Shown piece after piece: positions 1-10,387 of a stretch of 64,000 bases of DNA. Every line of letters starts with the position of its first letter. Position 1 is the first letter of the stretch. Origin of the DNA: DAIODI01 sp046349255 (GTDB lineage Bacteria > Pseudomonadota > Alphaproteobacteria > Rhizobiales > Aestuariivirgaceae); assembly GCA_046349255.1 (NCBI GenBank), contig JAXMCR010000005.1:434001-498000 (forward strand), read 5' to 3'. The position numbers were made by a program, and so were the translations under genes. The notes under the pieces are model-generated. The model saw nothing but the letters and a program-made list of their open reading frames with translations. It searched no databases and was not told where the DNA came from.

Positions 1-1252
<1,252 letters not shown>

Positions 1253-1367
1253 TCGGTCTGTCCTCCCAAGGGAACGGCGATGGCTTCGGTGACACAGGGG
1301 CACGGGCGCGGAAGGCGATTTTGTTGCGCCGGTTGATAACCCTAGGGAGAGTTCGCTAGCCTGTCCA

Positions 1368-1382
1368 ATAACGTGGAGTTAT
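1368..1382. promoter_or_regulatory. Candidate LysR-type operator (ATAAC-N5-GTTAT)
   Basis: A perfect 5+5 inverted repeat with a 5-base spacer lies in the sulfatase/LysR intergenic region, only a few bases before the regulator's ATG. A third GATAAC occurs at 1335-1340. LysR-family regulators usually bind interrupted palindromes of the T-N11-A type in the divergent promoter they control. The spacing fits autoregulation, but this is an inference from pattern alone. Confidence 0.35.
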
Positions 1383-1388
1383 CGGCTG

Positions 1389-2336
1389 ATGCACACCTTG
1401 CGCCATCTTAAATTGGTTCGCGCGCTCGCGAACCACCGGCATTTCGGCAAGGCGGCGGAATCGCTGGGCGTTTCGCAGCCGGCACTGACCCGCTCCCTGC
1501 GGAATCTCGAGGAGTCGCTCGGAGTCCGGCTGTTCGACCGGGACGGGCAGGTCGAACCGACCGTGTACGGACGAATCATCCTGGAACGCAGTGGCGCGAT
1601 CGTCACCGGCTTCGCGGACCTGCGCCGCGAGCTCGATCTCGTCCGCAACCTCGACGTCGGCACGCTGACGATCGGGGCCGGTCCCTACCCGGCCGAGATC
1701 TCGGTCCACCGCGCCATGGGCCGGCTGTCGCAGCGATACCCGCACCTCCATCTCACTGCCGCGGTGAAGGACTGGCTCGACGTGGTGCAGGACGTGCGGG
1801 CCGGGCGCACCGATGTCGGCATCGGCGATATCTCCGGCGTGACCGATGACCCGGATCTGGATATCGAGCCGGTGCGCCAGTCGCCCCTGCGGTTCTTCGG
1901 CCGCAAGGGTCATCCGTTGACGGAGCGCAAGCCGCTGACCCTTTCCGACCTGTGCGAATACCCCTGGGCCGGGCCGCGGTTGCCGAGCGCCATGCGCGCC
2001 TTCGTCGAGGCGGACCGGCGGCCGTTCGCCATCTACGATCCCGAAACCGGGCTGGTCAGCCCACGGCTCCGGCTCGAGACGTTGCAGGCGATCCGGCAGG
2101 TCGTCGAGTCGAGCGACACGATCTCGGCCGCGCCGGACGTTCTCCTCGCCGATCCCGCGATGACGGCGGCATTCGCGCTCCTGCCGGTCGAGGCGCCCTG
2201 GCTCAAGCTCAACTACGGTTTCCTGTGGCGACGGGGCCGCACGCTCTCCCCGGCCGCCGTCGCCTTCATGGCCGAGGTGCGCGCCGTAGAGGCGGAGGCC
2301 ACCGCCCGCTTGTCCTCGGGCGGCGCAACCGGCTAG
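1389..2336 (+). CDS. LysR-family transcriptional regulator
   Basis: DNA-binding regulator of 315 residues, the usual size of the family. The N-terminal winged helix-turn-helix covers roughly residues 3-62, with the typical AAESLGVSQPALTRSLRNLE helix pair. The rest is a periplasmic-binding-protein-like effector domain (about 90-300). ATG 1389 is the natural start because the HTH begins within five residues; GGAG at 1375-1378 can serve as a ribosome site. Its gene lies divergent from the arylsulfatase and 44 bases upstream of acetoacetyl-CoA synthetase, so either could be a target. The effector is not predictable. Confidence 0.9.
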   Translation: MHTLRHLKLVRALANHRHFGKAAESLGVSQPALTRSLRNLEESLGVRLFDRDGQVEPTVYGRIILERSGAIVTGFADLRRELDLVRNLDVGTLTIGAGPYPAEISVHRAMGRLSQRYPHLHLTAAVKDWLDVVQDVRAGRTDVGIGDISGVTDDPDLDIEPVRQSPLRFFGRKGHPLTERKPLTLSDLCEYPWAGPRLPSAMRAFVEADRRPFAIYDPETGLVSPRLRLETLQAIRQVVESSDTISAAPDVLLADPAMTAAFALLPVEAPWLKLNYGFLWRRGRTLSPAAVAFMAEVRAVEAEATARLSSGGATG

Positions 2337-2380
2337 TCAGTCTCCCGACGCCAACCCGTTCATTCCCGGACCGCCCGCCC

Positions 2381-4330
2381 ATGACCGACCGCCCCCTGTG
2401 GACCCCCTCGCCCGAACGCATGCGCGCGAGCAACCTCGCCTGCTTCAAGGCGGGGATCGAGGAGAAGCTCGGCATCGCGCTCGCCGGCTTCCCGGCGCTC
2501 CACGCCTGGTCGGTCGCCGAGCCCGAGGCGTTCTGGTCGGCGGTGTGGGACTACTGCGGCATCAAGGCGTTTTCCCGCGGCGACCGGGTTCTTGCCGACG
2601 GCGACAAGCTGCCGGGCGCACGCTTCTTTCCGGACGCGCGCTTCAACTACGCGCAGAACCTCCTCGTGCGCGACGACGACGCGGTGGCGCTCATCTACCG
2701 ATGCGAGGACCGCGAGCGCCGCTCGCTCACCTGGAAGGAACTCAACGCGAACGTCGCGCGCCTGCACCACGCGCTCGCAGCCTTCGGCCTGAAGCCCGGC
2801 GACCGCGTCGCGGGCGTGGTCCCGAATTCGCCCGAGACGCTGACGGCGTTCCTCGCCACCGCCTCGCTCGGCGGCATCTGGTCGTCGTGCTCGCCCGACT
2901 TCGGCCCGGCCGGCATCCTCGACCGCTTCCGGCAGATCGAACCGCGCGTGCTGGTGAGCTATTCGGGCTACGTCTACGCCGGCAAGCGGCACGCGATGCG
3001 CGCGAAGCTCGCCGAGGTCGTTGCCGCGCTGCCGTCCGTCGAACTCGTCATCATCGTGGACGAGGGTCCGGCCGCCGGTGAGCCGGGCTTGCGCAACGAG
3101 GTGCTCCTCCGGGACTTCACGCAGGGCAAGCCGGAGTCGATCCGTCAGTACGCGGACCTTCCGTTCAATCACCCGCTCTACATCCTCTATTCGTCGGGAA
3201 CGACCGGCATCCCGAAGTGCATCGTCCATTCGGCGGGCGGCGTGTTTCTCAAGCACGTGAGCGAGCACGTGCTCCACTGCGACGTGAAGCGCGAGGACCG
3301 GCTGTTCTACTTCACGACGTGCGGCTGGATGATGTGGAACTGGCTCGTCTCGGGGCTCTCGACCGGCGCGACGCTTCTCCTCTATGACGGCTCGCCGTTC
3401 CATCCGAGCGAGCGCGTGCTGTTCGACTTCGCGGTCGAGGACGGCATGACCATCTTCGGCACTTCGGCGAAGTACATCGACTCGGTGAAGAAGACCGGCT
3501 GGGAGCCGAAGAGCACGCACGACCTCTCGAAGCTCAAGACGATGCTCTCCACCGGCTCGCCGCTGTCGGCGGAAAGCTTCGAGTTCGTTTACACGTCGAT
3601 CAAGTCCGACCTCCATCTCGCCTCGATCTCGGGCGGGACCGACATCTGCGGCTGCTTCGTCGCCGGGAACCCGCTGAGCGCAGTCTACGCTGGAGAGATC
3701 CAGGGTCCGACGCTCGGGCTTGCGGTCGATGTCTACGACGAGACCGGCGCGCCGCTACCAGGCAAGGGCGAACTCGTGTGCACGAACGCGTTCCCCTCGA
3801 TGCCGCTGATGTTCTGGAACGATCCGGAGGGCGACAAGTATCGCGCAGCCTACTTCCAGCGGTTCCCCGGCCTCTGGTGCCACGGCGACTTCGCCGAGTG
3901 GACCGACCACGGCGGCATGATCATCCACGGCCGTTCGGACGCGACCCTCAACCCGGGCGGCGTGCGCATCGGCACGGCGGAAATCTACGCGCAGGTGGAG
4001 AAGATACCGGACGTTCTGGAGGCGCTCGCCATCGGCCAGACCTGGCAGGACGACGTGCGCGTCGTGCTGTTCGTGCGCCTGCGCCCCGGCGTTGCGCTCG
4101 ACGACGCGCTGATGCAGCGCATCAAGCTGCAGATCCGCACCGGCGCCTCGCCGCGGCACGTGCCGGCGAAGATCGTCGCGATCACCGACATTCCGCGCAC
4201 GAAGTCGGGCAAGATCACGGAACTCGCCGTACGCGACGTGGTGCACGGGCGCGCCGTGAAGAACAAGGAGGCGCTCGCCAATCCCGAGGCGCTCGACCTC
4301 TACGCCGATCTCGAAGAACTCAGGACTTGA
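2381..4330 (+). CDS. aacS: Acetoacetyl-CoA synthetase
   Basis: Cytoplasmic acyl-adenylate-forming enzyme that activates acetoacetate to acetoacetyl-CoA using ATP, in ketone body and polyhydroxybutyrate recycling. It has 649 residues, matching the AacS family length. The N-terminal ACAS_N segment (about 35-95) is followed by the AMP-binding domain, with the P-loop-like SSGTTGIPK at about 271-279 and a CGWMMWNWL segment. The C-terminal domain has the conserved catalytic lysine K611 in RTKSGK. The ATG at 2381 was chosen because the recognisable N-terminus starts there; no strong Shine-Dalgarno is visible. Its 3' end overlaps the convergent permease gene by 11 bases. Confidence 0.92.
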   Translation: MTDRPLWTPSPERMRASNLACFKAGIEEKLGIALAGFPALHAWSVAEPEAFWSAVWDYCGIKAFSRGDRVLADGDKLPGARFFPDARFNYAQNLLVRDDDAVALIYRCEDRERRSLTWKELNANVARLHHALAAFGLKPGDRVAGVVPNSPETLTAFLATASLGGIWSSCSPDFGPAGILDRFRQIEPRVLVSYSGYVYAGKRHAMRAKLAEVVAALPSVELVIIVDEGPAAGEPGLRNEVLLRDFTQGKPESIRQYADLPFNHPLYILYSSGTTGIPKCIVHSAGGVFLKHVSEHVLHCDVKREDRLFYFTTCGWMMWNWLVSGLSTGATLLLYDGSPFHPSERVLFDFAVEDGMTIFGTSAKYIDSVKKTGWEPKSTHDLSKLKTMLSTGSPLSAESFEFVYTSIKSDLHLASISGGTDICGCFVAGNPLSAVYAGEIQGPTLGLAVDVYDETGAPLPGKGELVCTNAFPSMPLMFWNDPEGDKYRAAYFQRFPGLWCHGDFAEWTDHGGMIIHGRSDATLNPGGVRIGTAEIYAQVEKIPDVLEALAIGQTWQDDVRVVLFVRLRPGVALDDALMQRIKLQIRTGASPRHVPAKIVAITDIPRTKSGKITELAVRDVVHGRAVKNKEALANPEALDLYADLEELRT

Positions 4331-5996
4331 GGTTCGGGAGCGCCGCGCCGAGGTTCGTCGCGAGCAGCTTTATCGGCAGCAGGCCCACGAGCACGATCGC
4401 CAGCGCGGCAAGCGCGCTGTCCTCGATCTGGCCGAGGGAAACGTTCTCGAACACCATCGTCGCCAGCGTGTTGAGGCCGAACGGGCGCAGGATCAGCGTC
4501 GCCGGCAGTTCCTTCATGCAATCGACGAACACGAGCAGCATCGCCGAGACGATGGCGGGGCGCAGAAGCGGCAGGTGGATCTCGCGAAACACCTCGAAGT
4601 CGCTGCGGCCGAGCGTGCGGGCCGCCGCCGAGATGCTGCCGGTGATGCGCTCGCGCCCGGCTTCGATCGAGCCGAGCGAGATCGTCAGGAAGCGGATCGT
4701 GTAACCGAGCAGCACGGCAAACAGCGAGCCCGTGAGCAGCAGCCGCACGTCGATCCCGACGTTCGCGCGCAGGAACGACGCGAGCGTGTTGTCGAACGTC
4801 GACAGCGGCACGATGAGGCCGAGGCCCAGCACCGTGCCTGGCATCGCATAGCCCATGCCAGCGAGCGACACGGCGGTGTCGGCAGTCCAGTGGCCGACGC
4901 GCCGGCGTGCGTAGACGAGAAGCAGCGCGATCGCCGCCGTCGCGATCGCCGCGGCGAGCGCCAGCGTGACGCTCGACGCCGCGGCGGCGAAGAACCGCGC
5001 GGTGAGGTCGCTGTCGAGGCGGCGCAGCGCAGCCGACAGGAGATAGAGCACCGGCACGACGAGGCCGAGCACCACGGGCAGCGCGCACGCCGCCGTCGCC
5101 GCAAGCGCACGCCAGCCGTGGAGCAGCTTCCGCGCCGGCGGATGCTGCTTGGTGCGCGCCGACGACGCGCTCGTTCCGCGGCGCGCGGACCGCTCGAGCC
5201 ACAGGAGTCCGACCGAGATCGCGAGCAGCGTCAGCGCGATCTGCGCCGCAGCGCCAAGGTCGCCGCGCCCGAGCCATGTCGTGTAGACGCCGAGCGCCAG
5301 CGTGCGCACGCCGAAGAAGTCGACCGCGCCGATGTCGTTCAGGCATTCCATGAGGGCAAGACTGAGCCCCACCACGATCGAGGGCCGGGCGAGCGGCAGG
5401 CCCACGGCGAGGAACGCCCCCCAGCTCGTTCGCCCCAGCGCGCGCGCCACCTCGATCTGCGCCGCCGACTGGCGGGCGAAGCTCGCGCGCGTGATCGCGT
5501 AGACGTACGGGTAGAGCACGAGTGACATCACGACGATCGCGCCGGGAAGCGAGCGGATCGCCGGAAACCAGTAGTCGGCCGGCGTCCTCCAGCCGAACGC
5601 TGCCCGCAGTGCCCCCTGCACCGGTCCCGCATACTCGAGGAGATCGACGTAGACGAACGCCACGATGTAGAGCGGCATTGCGAGCGGCGTGATGAGGATC
5701 CAGCCGAGCGCGCGATCGAACGGGAAGCGGTAGTAGGTGACGAGCCACGCCGCGCCGGTGCCGATCAGGAAGGTGAGCGCGCCGACGCCGACGAGGAGCA
5801 GCGCCGTCGTGACGAGGTACTGGGGCAGCACGGTCGAGGCGAGGTGCGTCCACGATCCGGGGCCGGACCTGAGCGCCAGCACCACGATCGCGAGGATCGG
5901 CAGCACGAGCAGCAGCGATGCGAGGTAGAGGGCAACCGTCGAACTCGTCGAGGGCTTGCGCGCCGCGCGCCATGCTGCGGAGTAGGTTTGGGTCAT
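4320..5996 (-). CDS. Iron(III)-type ABC transporter permease (FbpB-like, two fused permease domains)
   Basis: Inner-membrane permease of 558 residues with about 12 predicted transmembrane segments, arranged as two BPD_transp_1 halves. Each half carries an EAA-type loop that contacts the ATPase: VARALGRTSWGAFLAVGLPL in the first half and AARTLGRSDFEVFREIHLPL in the second. This double-domain layout is typical of ferric-iron uptake permeases (FbpB/SfuB), with thiamine ThiP as a related alternative. No substrate-binding protein or ATPase gene lies next to it here, so it is an orphan in this window. The gene ends inside the convergent aacS. Its start lies 24 bases downstream of the stop of the histidine kinase, so the two may be co-transcribed. 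Confidence 0.85.
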   Translation of the reverse strand: MTQTYSAAWRAARKPSTSSTVALYLASLLLVLPILAIVVLALRSGPGSWTHLASTVLPQYLVTTALLLVGVGALTFLIGTGAAWLVTYYRFPFDRALGWILITPLAMPLYIVAFVYVDLLEYAGPVQGALRAAFGWRTPADYWFPAIRSLPGAIVVMSLVLYPYVYAITRASFARQSAAQIEVARALGRTSWGAFLAVGLPLARPSIVVGLSLALMECLNDIGAVDFFGVRTLALGVYTTWLGRGDLGAAAQIALTLLAISVGLLWLERSARRGTSASSARTKQHPPARKLLHGWRALAATAACALPVVLGLVVPVLYLLSAALRRLDSDLTARFFAAAASSVTLALAAAIATAAIALLLVYARRRVGHWTADTAVSLAGMGYAMPGTVLGLGLIVPLSTFDNTLASFLRANVGIDVRLLLTGSLFAVLLGYTIRFLTISLGSIEAGRERITGSISAAARTLGRSDFEVFREIHLPLLRPAIVSAMLLVFVDCMKELPATLILRPFGLNTLATMVFENVSLGQIEDSALAALAIVLVGLLPIKLLATNLGAALPNLKS

Positions 5997-6020
5997 CGCA
6001 CGCGCGGGGGCTCGCGTGGA

Positions 6021-8624
6021 TCAGCCGCCGAGCACGCGGTTCACCGGAAACACGATCTCGGCGAGCGTCCCCTTGCCGCGGCTCGACGTCAGCGTGAACT
6101 TTGCACGGTTCGCCTCGACCAGCGCCTTCGTCAGCGGCAGGCCGAGGCCGGTGCCCGGGATATCCGGGCGCTCGTCGGCGTGGATGCGGCCGAACGGCTG
6201 CAGCGCCACGGCGAGCTCTTCCTCGGCCATGCCTAGGCCGGTGTCCTTCACCTTGAGCGAATACTCGCCCGCCGGCGTGTACGAACCCGAGAGGATCACC
6301 TGACCGCCCGGCTGGGTGAACTTGATCGCGTTCGAGACGAGGTTGAGCAGCACCTGCTTCATCGAACGCAGGTCGGCGACGACGTTCGGCAGGTTCGCCG
6401 GGAAGTTCTTGCGCACCACGATGCGGCGCGCCCGCGCGTCTTCCTCGAACAGCCTGAGGCAGTGATCGGTGAGCTCGACCAGGTTCACCGCGGTGAAGTT
6501 CAGCTCCATCTTCCCGGTCTCGATCTTCGAGAGGTCGAGCAGGTCGTTGATCAGCGACAGGAGATGCTCGCCGGAGGAATGGATGTCGTTGGCGTAGCCG
6601 AGGTACTTCTGGTTCGGCATCTCGCCGAAGCGCTCGGTCCGCATCACTTCCGAGAAGCCGAGGATGGCGTTGAGCGGCGTCCTGAGTTCGTGGCTGATCT
6701 TGGCGAGGAAGTCCGATTTCTGGGCGCTCGCCCGCTCGGCCTCTTCCTTGGCCGCGCGCAGCTCCGCTTCGGTCTGCTTCCACTGCGTGATGTCGCGGAA
6801 CACGGCGCAGAAGGCGGCGCGCTCCGGCGTCTCCTTGCGCGCGCCCTTGTCGCCGAGGACACCGATCGTCAGGAAGATCGGGCTGCGGCCGCCGGACGAG
6901 GTCACCGCCTGCACCTCGAGGCCGTCGTTGAACACCGCCGCGATGCCGCTCTCGCCGAGCGCCGCGAGGTAATCGCGCACGAGCTTCGGGCCATCGCCGT
7001 CCATCAGGTCGGCGATCGGCTTGCCGAGCACCTCCGCCTGGCGCAGGCCGAAGATCGCTTCGGCCCCGGCCGACAGGCTCAGGATGTTGCCCTGGGCGTC
7101 GAGCGTCGCAATGCCGTCGGTCGCGGTGTCGAGGATCGAGATCAGCTCTTCTGCAGATGGCCCCTGGTCGAACCGCGGCTTGGCCTTCGGTTCGGGCGAC
7201 GGGGTGAACTCGGGCGGGAGCGGCGCGTTGGCAGCGACCGCGGCTGGTTCGCGCTCACGCTTCTCCGGGCGCGGCAGCGGCAGTTCGGGTGCGCGCGTTT
7301 CCTGGTCGAGTTCGACGAGCAGTTCGGCCTTGGTGGCAGGACCGGTCGTGAACGGGAAGCTCGTGAGCCGCACGGCGACCTCGACGGGTCGGCCGGCGAT
7401 CATGATCGTGCCGGACTGCCCGTCCCCCACGGCGGTTACGAGCTCAACGAGATCGGACTTGCCGACGAGGTCGCGGTAGTCGAGTGCATCGAAAAGCTTT
7501 ACTGCCGCCTTGTTGGCGTAGAGCAGCGCGTTCTCCTGCAACAGCACCGTCGGCACGGGCGACAGGTCGAGCGAGCGCTTGATGATCTCCGGCACGTGCA
7601 CGGCGCCGCGCGCCGGGACCAGTTCAGCCGGCTTCGACTCGCGCGGGATCTCCCGGCGCGCCGGAGCAGCCGCGAGTGCCGGCGTCGATGGCGCCTGTGC
7701 GACGGCTGGCTCCGGCTCCGCCTCGGGCGCTGGGCGCACCTTGGCGGGCTCCGGTTCGGACGCCACGGGCGGTGTCGCGGGTGTTTCGGGCGCTTCGGGT
7801 TCGACCGACTCGGGCGTTGCCGAGCGCACTGCCTCGCCGAGTTTCTCGAACGTCGAGGCGTCCTCCGCCGTCAGCGGCTTCACCGGCGACTTCGGCGCCG
7901 CGGCCGGCGCGTCGAAGCCGGAGCGCGCAGCGTCGAGCGAGCGCTCGAGAGCGCGGCGCTCCGTCACGTCGTCGATCAGCACCACGATGCCGGCATCGTC
8001 CAGCCGCTTGCCGAGCAGGCGCAGCGTGCGCACGCCGAAGCGCGTCTCTGCGTCGACGAGGCGATTGGCGATACCGCTGCGCGCGATGTCCTTGGCGAAC
8101 CGTTCGCGGGCGGCGGCGCTGCCGAGCAGCGTCTCGACGGAAACGGATCTGCCCTCGAACAGGCGGCGCGCCTCCTGGTTCCGGTCGACCACCGTACCGT
8201 CGGGGGAAACGATCAGCACCGGCTGCGGCAACTGGTCGAGCGCCGTGTTGCGCAGCGCCTCGCGGTCGTCCGCCTCGTCGCTTCCGCGCACCAGGATGGC
8301 GAGGCCCGTGCGGCCGTCGGGGAGCGAGTGCCGGGACACCTTGGCCTGCACCGCCTCGCCGTTCGAAAGCGAGCCGAGCCTCAGGCGGATGTTTCTGGTT
8401 TCGGTGTCGTCGAGCGTGGCGCTCTGGCGCGTCAGTTCCTCGACGCCCTCTTCTGCCTCGGCGAAGCGGAGGTCGAGCACGTCGAACAGCGTCTCCGCCT
8501 CGAACGCCTCGACGGCGGCCTTGTTGGCCCACACGATGCGCAGCCGGTCCGGGTCCCACAGCCACGCGGGCGTCGGCGACTGCTGCAAGTCCGACAGGGT
8601 TGGCAGAGAACTCGTCTTGGTCAC
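6021..8624 (-). CDS. Soluble multi-PAS sensor histidine kinase
   Basis: Histidine kinase of about 867 residues without transmembrane segments. Several PAS-like modules occur: an N-terminal one around WLWDPDRLRIVWANKAAVEA, another near LLYANKAAVKLFDALDYRDL, and a canonical PAS at about residues 490-620. They are separated by a long Pro/Ala/Glu-rich linker. The HisKA helix has H645 in ISHELRTPLNAILGFSEVM. The ATPase domain has the N-box NLVSNAIKFT, G1 DTGLGM, F-box PFGRIH and G2 GTGLGLPLTKALVEA. The catalytic end resembles the PdhS/PleC/DivJ cell-cycle kinases of alphaproteobacteria; that is inference. GTG 8624 is preferred: an in-frame ATG at 8687 adds 21 codons with AT-rich third positions unlike the gene, and the AGGAGG upstream of it is 17 bases away. 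Confidence 0.85.
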   Translation of the reverse strand: MTKTSSLPTLSDLQQSPTPAWLWDPDRLRIVWANKAAVEAFEAETLFDVLDLRFAEAEEGVEELTRQSATLDDTETRNIRLRLGSLSNGEAVQAKVSRHSLPDGRTGLAILVRGSDEADDREALRNTALDQLPQPVLIVSPDGTVVDRNQEARRLFEGRSVSVETLLGSAAARERFAKDIARSGIANRLVDAETRFGVRTLRLLGKRLDDAGIVVLIDDVTERRALERSLDAARSGFDAPAAAPKSPVKPLTAEDASTFEKLGEAVRSATPESVEPEAPETPATPPVASEPEPAKVRPAPEAEPEPAVAQAPSTPALAAAPARREIPRESKPAELVPARGAVHVPEIIKRSLDLSPVPTVLLQENALLYANKAAVKLFDALDYRDLVGKSDLVELVTAVGDGQSGTIMIAGRPVEVAVRLTSFPFTTGPATKAELLVELDQETRAPELPLPRPEKREREPAAVAANAPLPPEFTPSPEPKAKPRFDQGPSAEELISILDTATDGIATLDAQGNILSLSAGAEAIFGLRQAEVLGKPIADLMDGDGPKLVRDYLAALGESGIAAVFNDGLEVQAVTSSGGRSPIFLTIGVLGDKGARKETPERAAFCAVFRDITQWKQTEAELRAAKEEAERASAQKSDFLAKISHELRTPLNAILGFSEVMRTERFGEMPNQKYLGYANDIHSSGEHLLSLINDLLDLSKIETGKMELNFTAVNLVELTDHCLRLFEEDARARRIVVRKNFPANLPNVVADLRSMKQVLLNLVSNAIKFTQPGGQVILSGSYTPAGEYSLKVKDTGLGMAEEELAVALQPFGRIHADERPDIPGTGLGLPLTKALVEANRAKFTLTSSRGKGTLAEIVFPVNRVLGG

Positions 8625-8701
8625 GCAAGAAATCCCGCAAACGACGCGACTGCCGGTTGTTAAACTTCCAGCTGTTTCGCTTACCATTAGCTAACCAAGC
8701 C

Positions 8702-8729
8702 GCACCTCCTTTTTACCCAGAAGGGGTGC
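8702..8729 (-). other. Hairpin overlapping an AGGAGG motif in the kinase leader
   Basis: On the minus strand GCACCCCTT pairs with AAGGAGGTGC (one mismatch), placing a perfect AGGAGG (8710-8705) inside the stem. It lies about 80 bases upstream of the proposed kinase start. It could be a leader structure or chance; no adjacent reading frame clearly uses this ribosome site. Confidence 0.25.
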
Positions 8730-8879
8730 GGGCAGTCCATCGAAATGCGCGTGTTCCGATGTGGACGTTCCTGCAGGATTTGCGCCAACTCGCGCGCGGT
8801 ATCCACTTGCCGAGAGGTCGCTTTGCGCCTATGAGACCCGGGCGAAGCGACGGGCGAAAAACCGCGCTTTCCCAAGTGC

Positions 8880-8956
8880 GCAGCTGTAGCTCAGTTGGTT
8901 AGAGCGTCGGATTGTGGCTCCGAAGGTCGGTGGTTCGAGTCCACCCAGCTGTACCA
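8880..8956 (+). tRNA. tRNA-His (GTG anticodon), alphaproteobacterial type without G-1
   Basis: A complete cloverleaf can be drawn: acceptor 8880-8886 with 8946-8952, D-stem GCTC/GAGC, anticodon stem TCGGA/TCCGA with loop TTGTGGC, T-stem GGTGG/CCACC, and an encoded CCA. The anticodon GTG is at 8914-8916. The acceptor begins G1 opposite U72, the discriminator is A73, and the base before G1 is C, so no G-1 is encoded. This is the unusual identity set described for Caulobacter and related alphaproteobacteria, in place of the otherwise universal G-1:C73. Confidence 0.97.
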
Positions 8957-8977
8957 CCCTCGAACGGTTAACACCCC

Positions 8978-10327
8978 TCACACGGTTAACGGCTTCACCA
9001 CCCGGTCGATCGTCCGGCATGTCTTGTCGACGAGCTCGTCGAGTTCCCCGTCGCTGATCGTGTAGGGCGGCGCCAGCAGCACGTGGTCGCCGTTCACCCC
9101 GTCCGCGCAGCCGGGCATCGGATAGAAGATGAGCCCGAGGTCGAGTCCCGTCTGCTTCAGCGTCTCGTAGAGCTTGGCGGTGCGCGGAAACGGGCGCTTC
9201 GTCTCGCGGTCGGCGACGAGCTCCACCGCGATGAACGCGCCGCGCCCGCGGATGTCGCCCACCGCCGGGTGCTGGCCGAGGCGCTGGGTGAGTTCCTTCT
9301 TCAGCGTCGTACCGATCGTCGAGGCGCGCCCGACGAGCCCCTGTTCGGCAATGATCCGCTGCACTGCGAGCCCGGTCGCGCAGCCGACGGGATGGCCGAC
9401 GAATGTGTGGCCGTGATCGATCGCGCCCGACCCCGCCTCGATCTCGCGGGCGAGTTCCTCGCGCACCAGCATCGCGGACACCGGCTGGTAGCCGCCGGCC
9501 AGCCCCTTGCCGATCGTGATGATGTCGGGAACGACGCCCTCGTGCACGCAGGCGAACAGCGTGCCGCAGCGGCCCATCCCGGACATCACCTCGTCGAGGA
9601 TCATGAGCACGCCGTGGCGATCGCAGATCTCGCGGATGCGCCTGAAGTAGCCGGGTGTCGCCTCGACCGCGCCGAGCGTCGCGCCGCTCACCGTCTCGGC
9701 GATGAACGCGATGACACGGTCTTCGCCGAGCGTCGTTATCGCCGCCTCGAGCTCGTTCGCACAGGCGAGCCCGTAGTCGCGCAGCGACTGCTCGGGCGGG
9801 CGGTGGCGATAGGCGTAGACCGGCGCGATGTGGCGCACGTTCTGCATCAGGATCGGCCCGTAGAGCTCTCGCCTCCGCTTGTTGCCGCTGACCGAAAGCG
9901 CCCCCAGCGTATTGCCGTGGTAGGAGAAGTCGCGCGCGATGAAATGGTCCCGCGAGAGCCGGCCGCGTTCCACCTGGAGCTGGCGCGCGAACTTCAGCGC
10001 CGCCTCGTTCGCCTCCGACCCGCCGGAGACGAAGAAGACGCGCCACCCGGAGCCCGGCGCCTTGTCGGAGAGGAGCGCGGCGAGGTCTTCGGCCGGCTTC
10101 GTCGTGAAGAACGCAGTGTGCGCGAAGTCGAGCGACTTCATCTGCGCGTCGAGCGCCGCCATCACGTCCGGGTTGCCGTGTCCGATGCACGACACCGCCG
10201 CCCCGCCCGACCCGTCGAGGTACCGCTTGCCGGTCGAATCGATGATGTAGGACCCCTCTCCCCTCACCGCCTCCGGATAGGCGTGCCGCAGCGAGCGTTG
10301 CAGGATATGCGTTGCGTAGGCCGGCAT
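8978..10327 (-). CDS. Class-III PLP-dependent aminotransferase
   Basis: Cytoplasmic aminotransferase of 449 residues, fold-type I, class III (ornithine / omega-aminotransferase group). Visible features are SGGSEANEAALKFAR (PLP phosphate binding), the LDEVMSGMGR segment with the PLP-nitrogen-binding Asp, and the Schiff-base lysine K274 in TIGKGLAGGYQPV. The start ATG 10327 lies close to the region where family members usually begin. It is divergent from glycerate 2-kinase (60 bases between starts), which suggests but does not prove a role in amino acid or glyoxylate-linked transamination. It differs clearly from the second class-III aminotransferase at 23.6 kb. Exact substrate unknown. Confidence 0.88.
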   Translation of the reverse strand: MPAYATHILQRSLRHAYPEAVRGEGSYIIDSTGKRYLDGSGGAAVSCIGHGNPDVMAALDAQMKSLDFAHTAFFTTKPAEDLAALLSDKAPGSGWRVFFVSGGSEANEAALKFARQLQVERGRLSRDHFIARDFSYHGNTLGALSVSGNKRRRELYGPILMQNVRHIAPVYAYRHRPPEQSLRDYGLACANELEAAITTLGEDRVIAFIAETVSGATLGAVEATPGYFRRIREICDRHGVLMILDEVMSGMGRCGTLFACVHEGVVPDIITIGKGLAGGYQPVSAMLVREELAREIEAGSGAIDHGHTFVGHPVGCATGLAVQRIIAEQGLVGRASTIGTTLKKELTQRLGQHPAVGDIRGRGAFIAVELVADRETKRPFPRTAKLYETLKQTGLDLGLIFYPMPGCADGVNGDHVLLAPPYTISDGELDELVDKTCRTIDRVVKPLTV

Positions 10328-10387
10328 CCCGGGTTCCCCTGATGGTTCCGATCGACTAAACGTTCCTCGTCCCGCCCACTATCGCCG

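Noticed and set aside
4300..6783. An 827-codon minus-strand frame spanning the permease and part of the kinase.
   Set aside because: It runs out of frame through two genes with clear domains and has no domain of its own.
6462..8663. A 733-codon plus-strand frame opposite the kinase.
   Set aside because: Shadow of the kinase; no recognisable motif.
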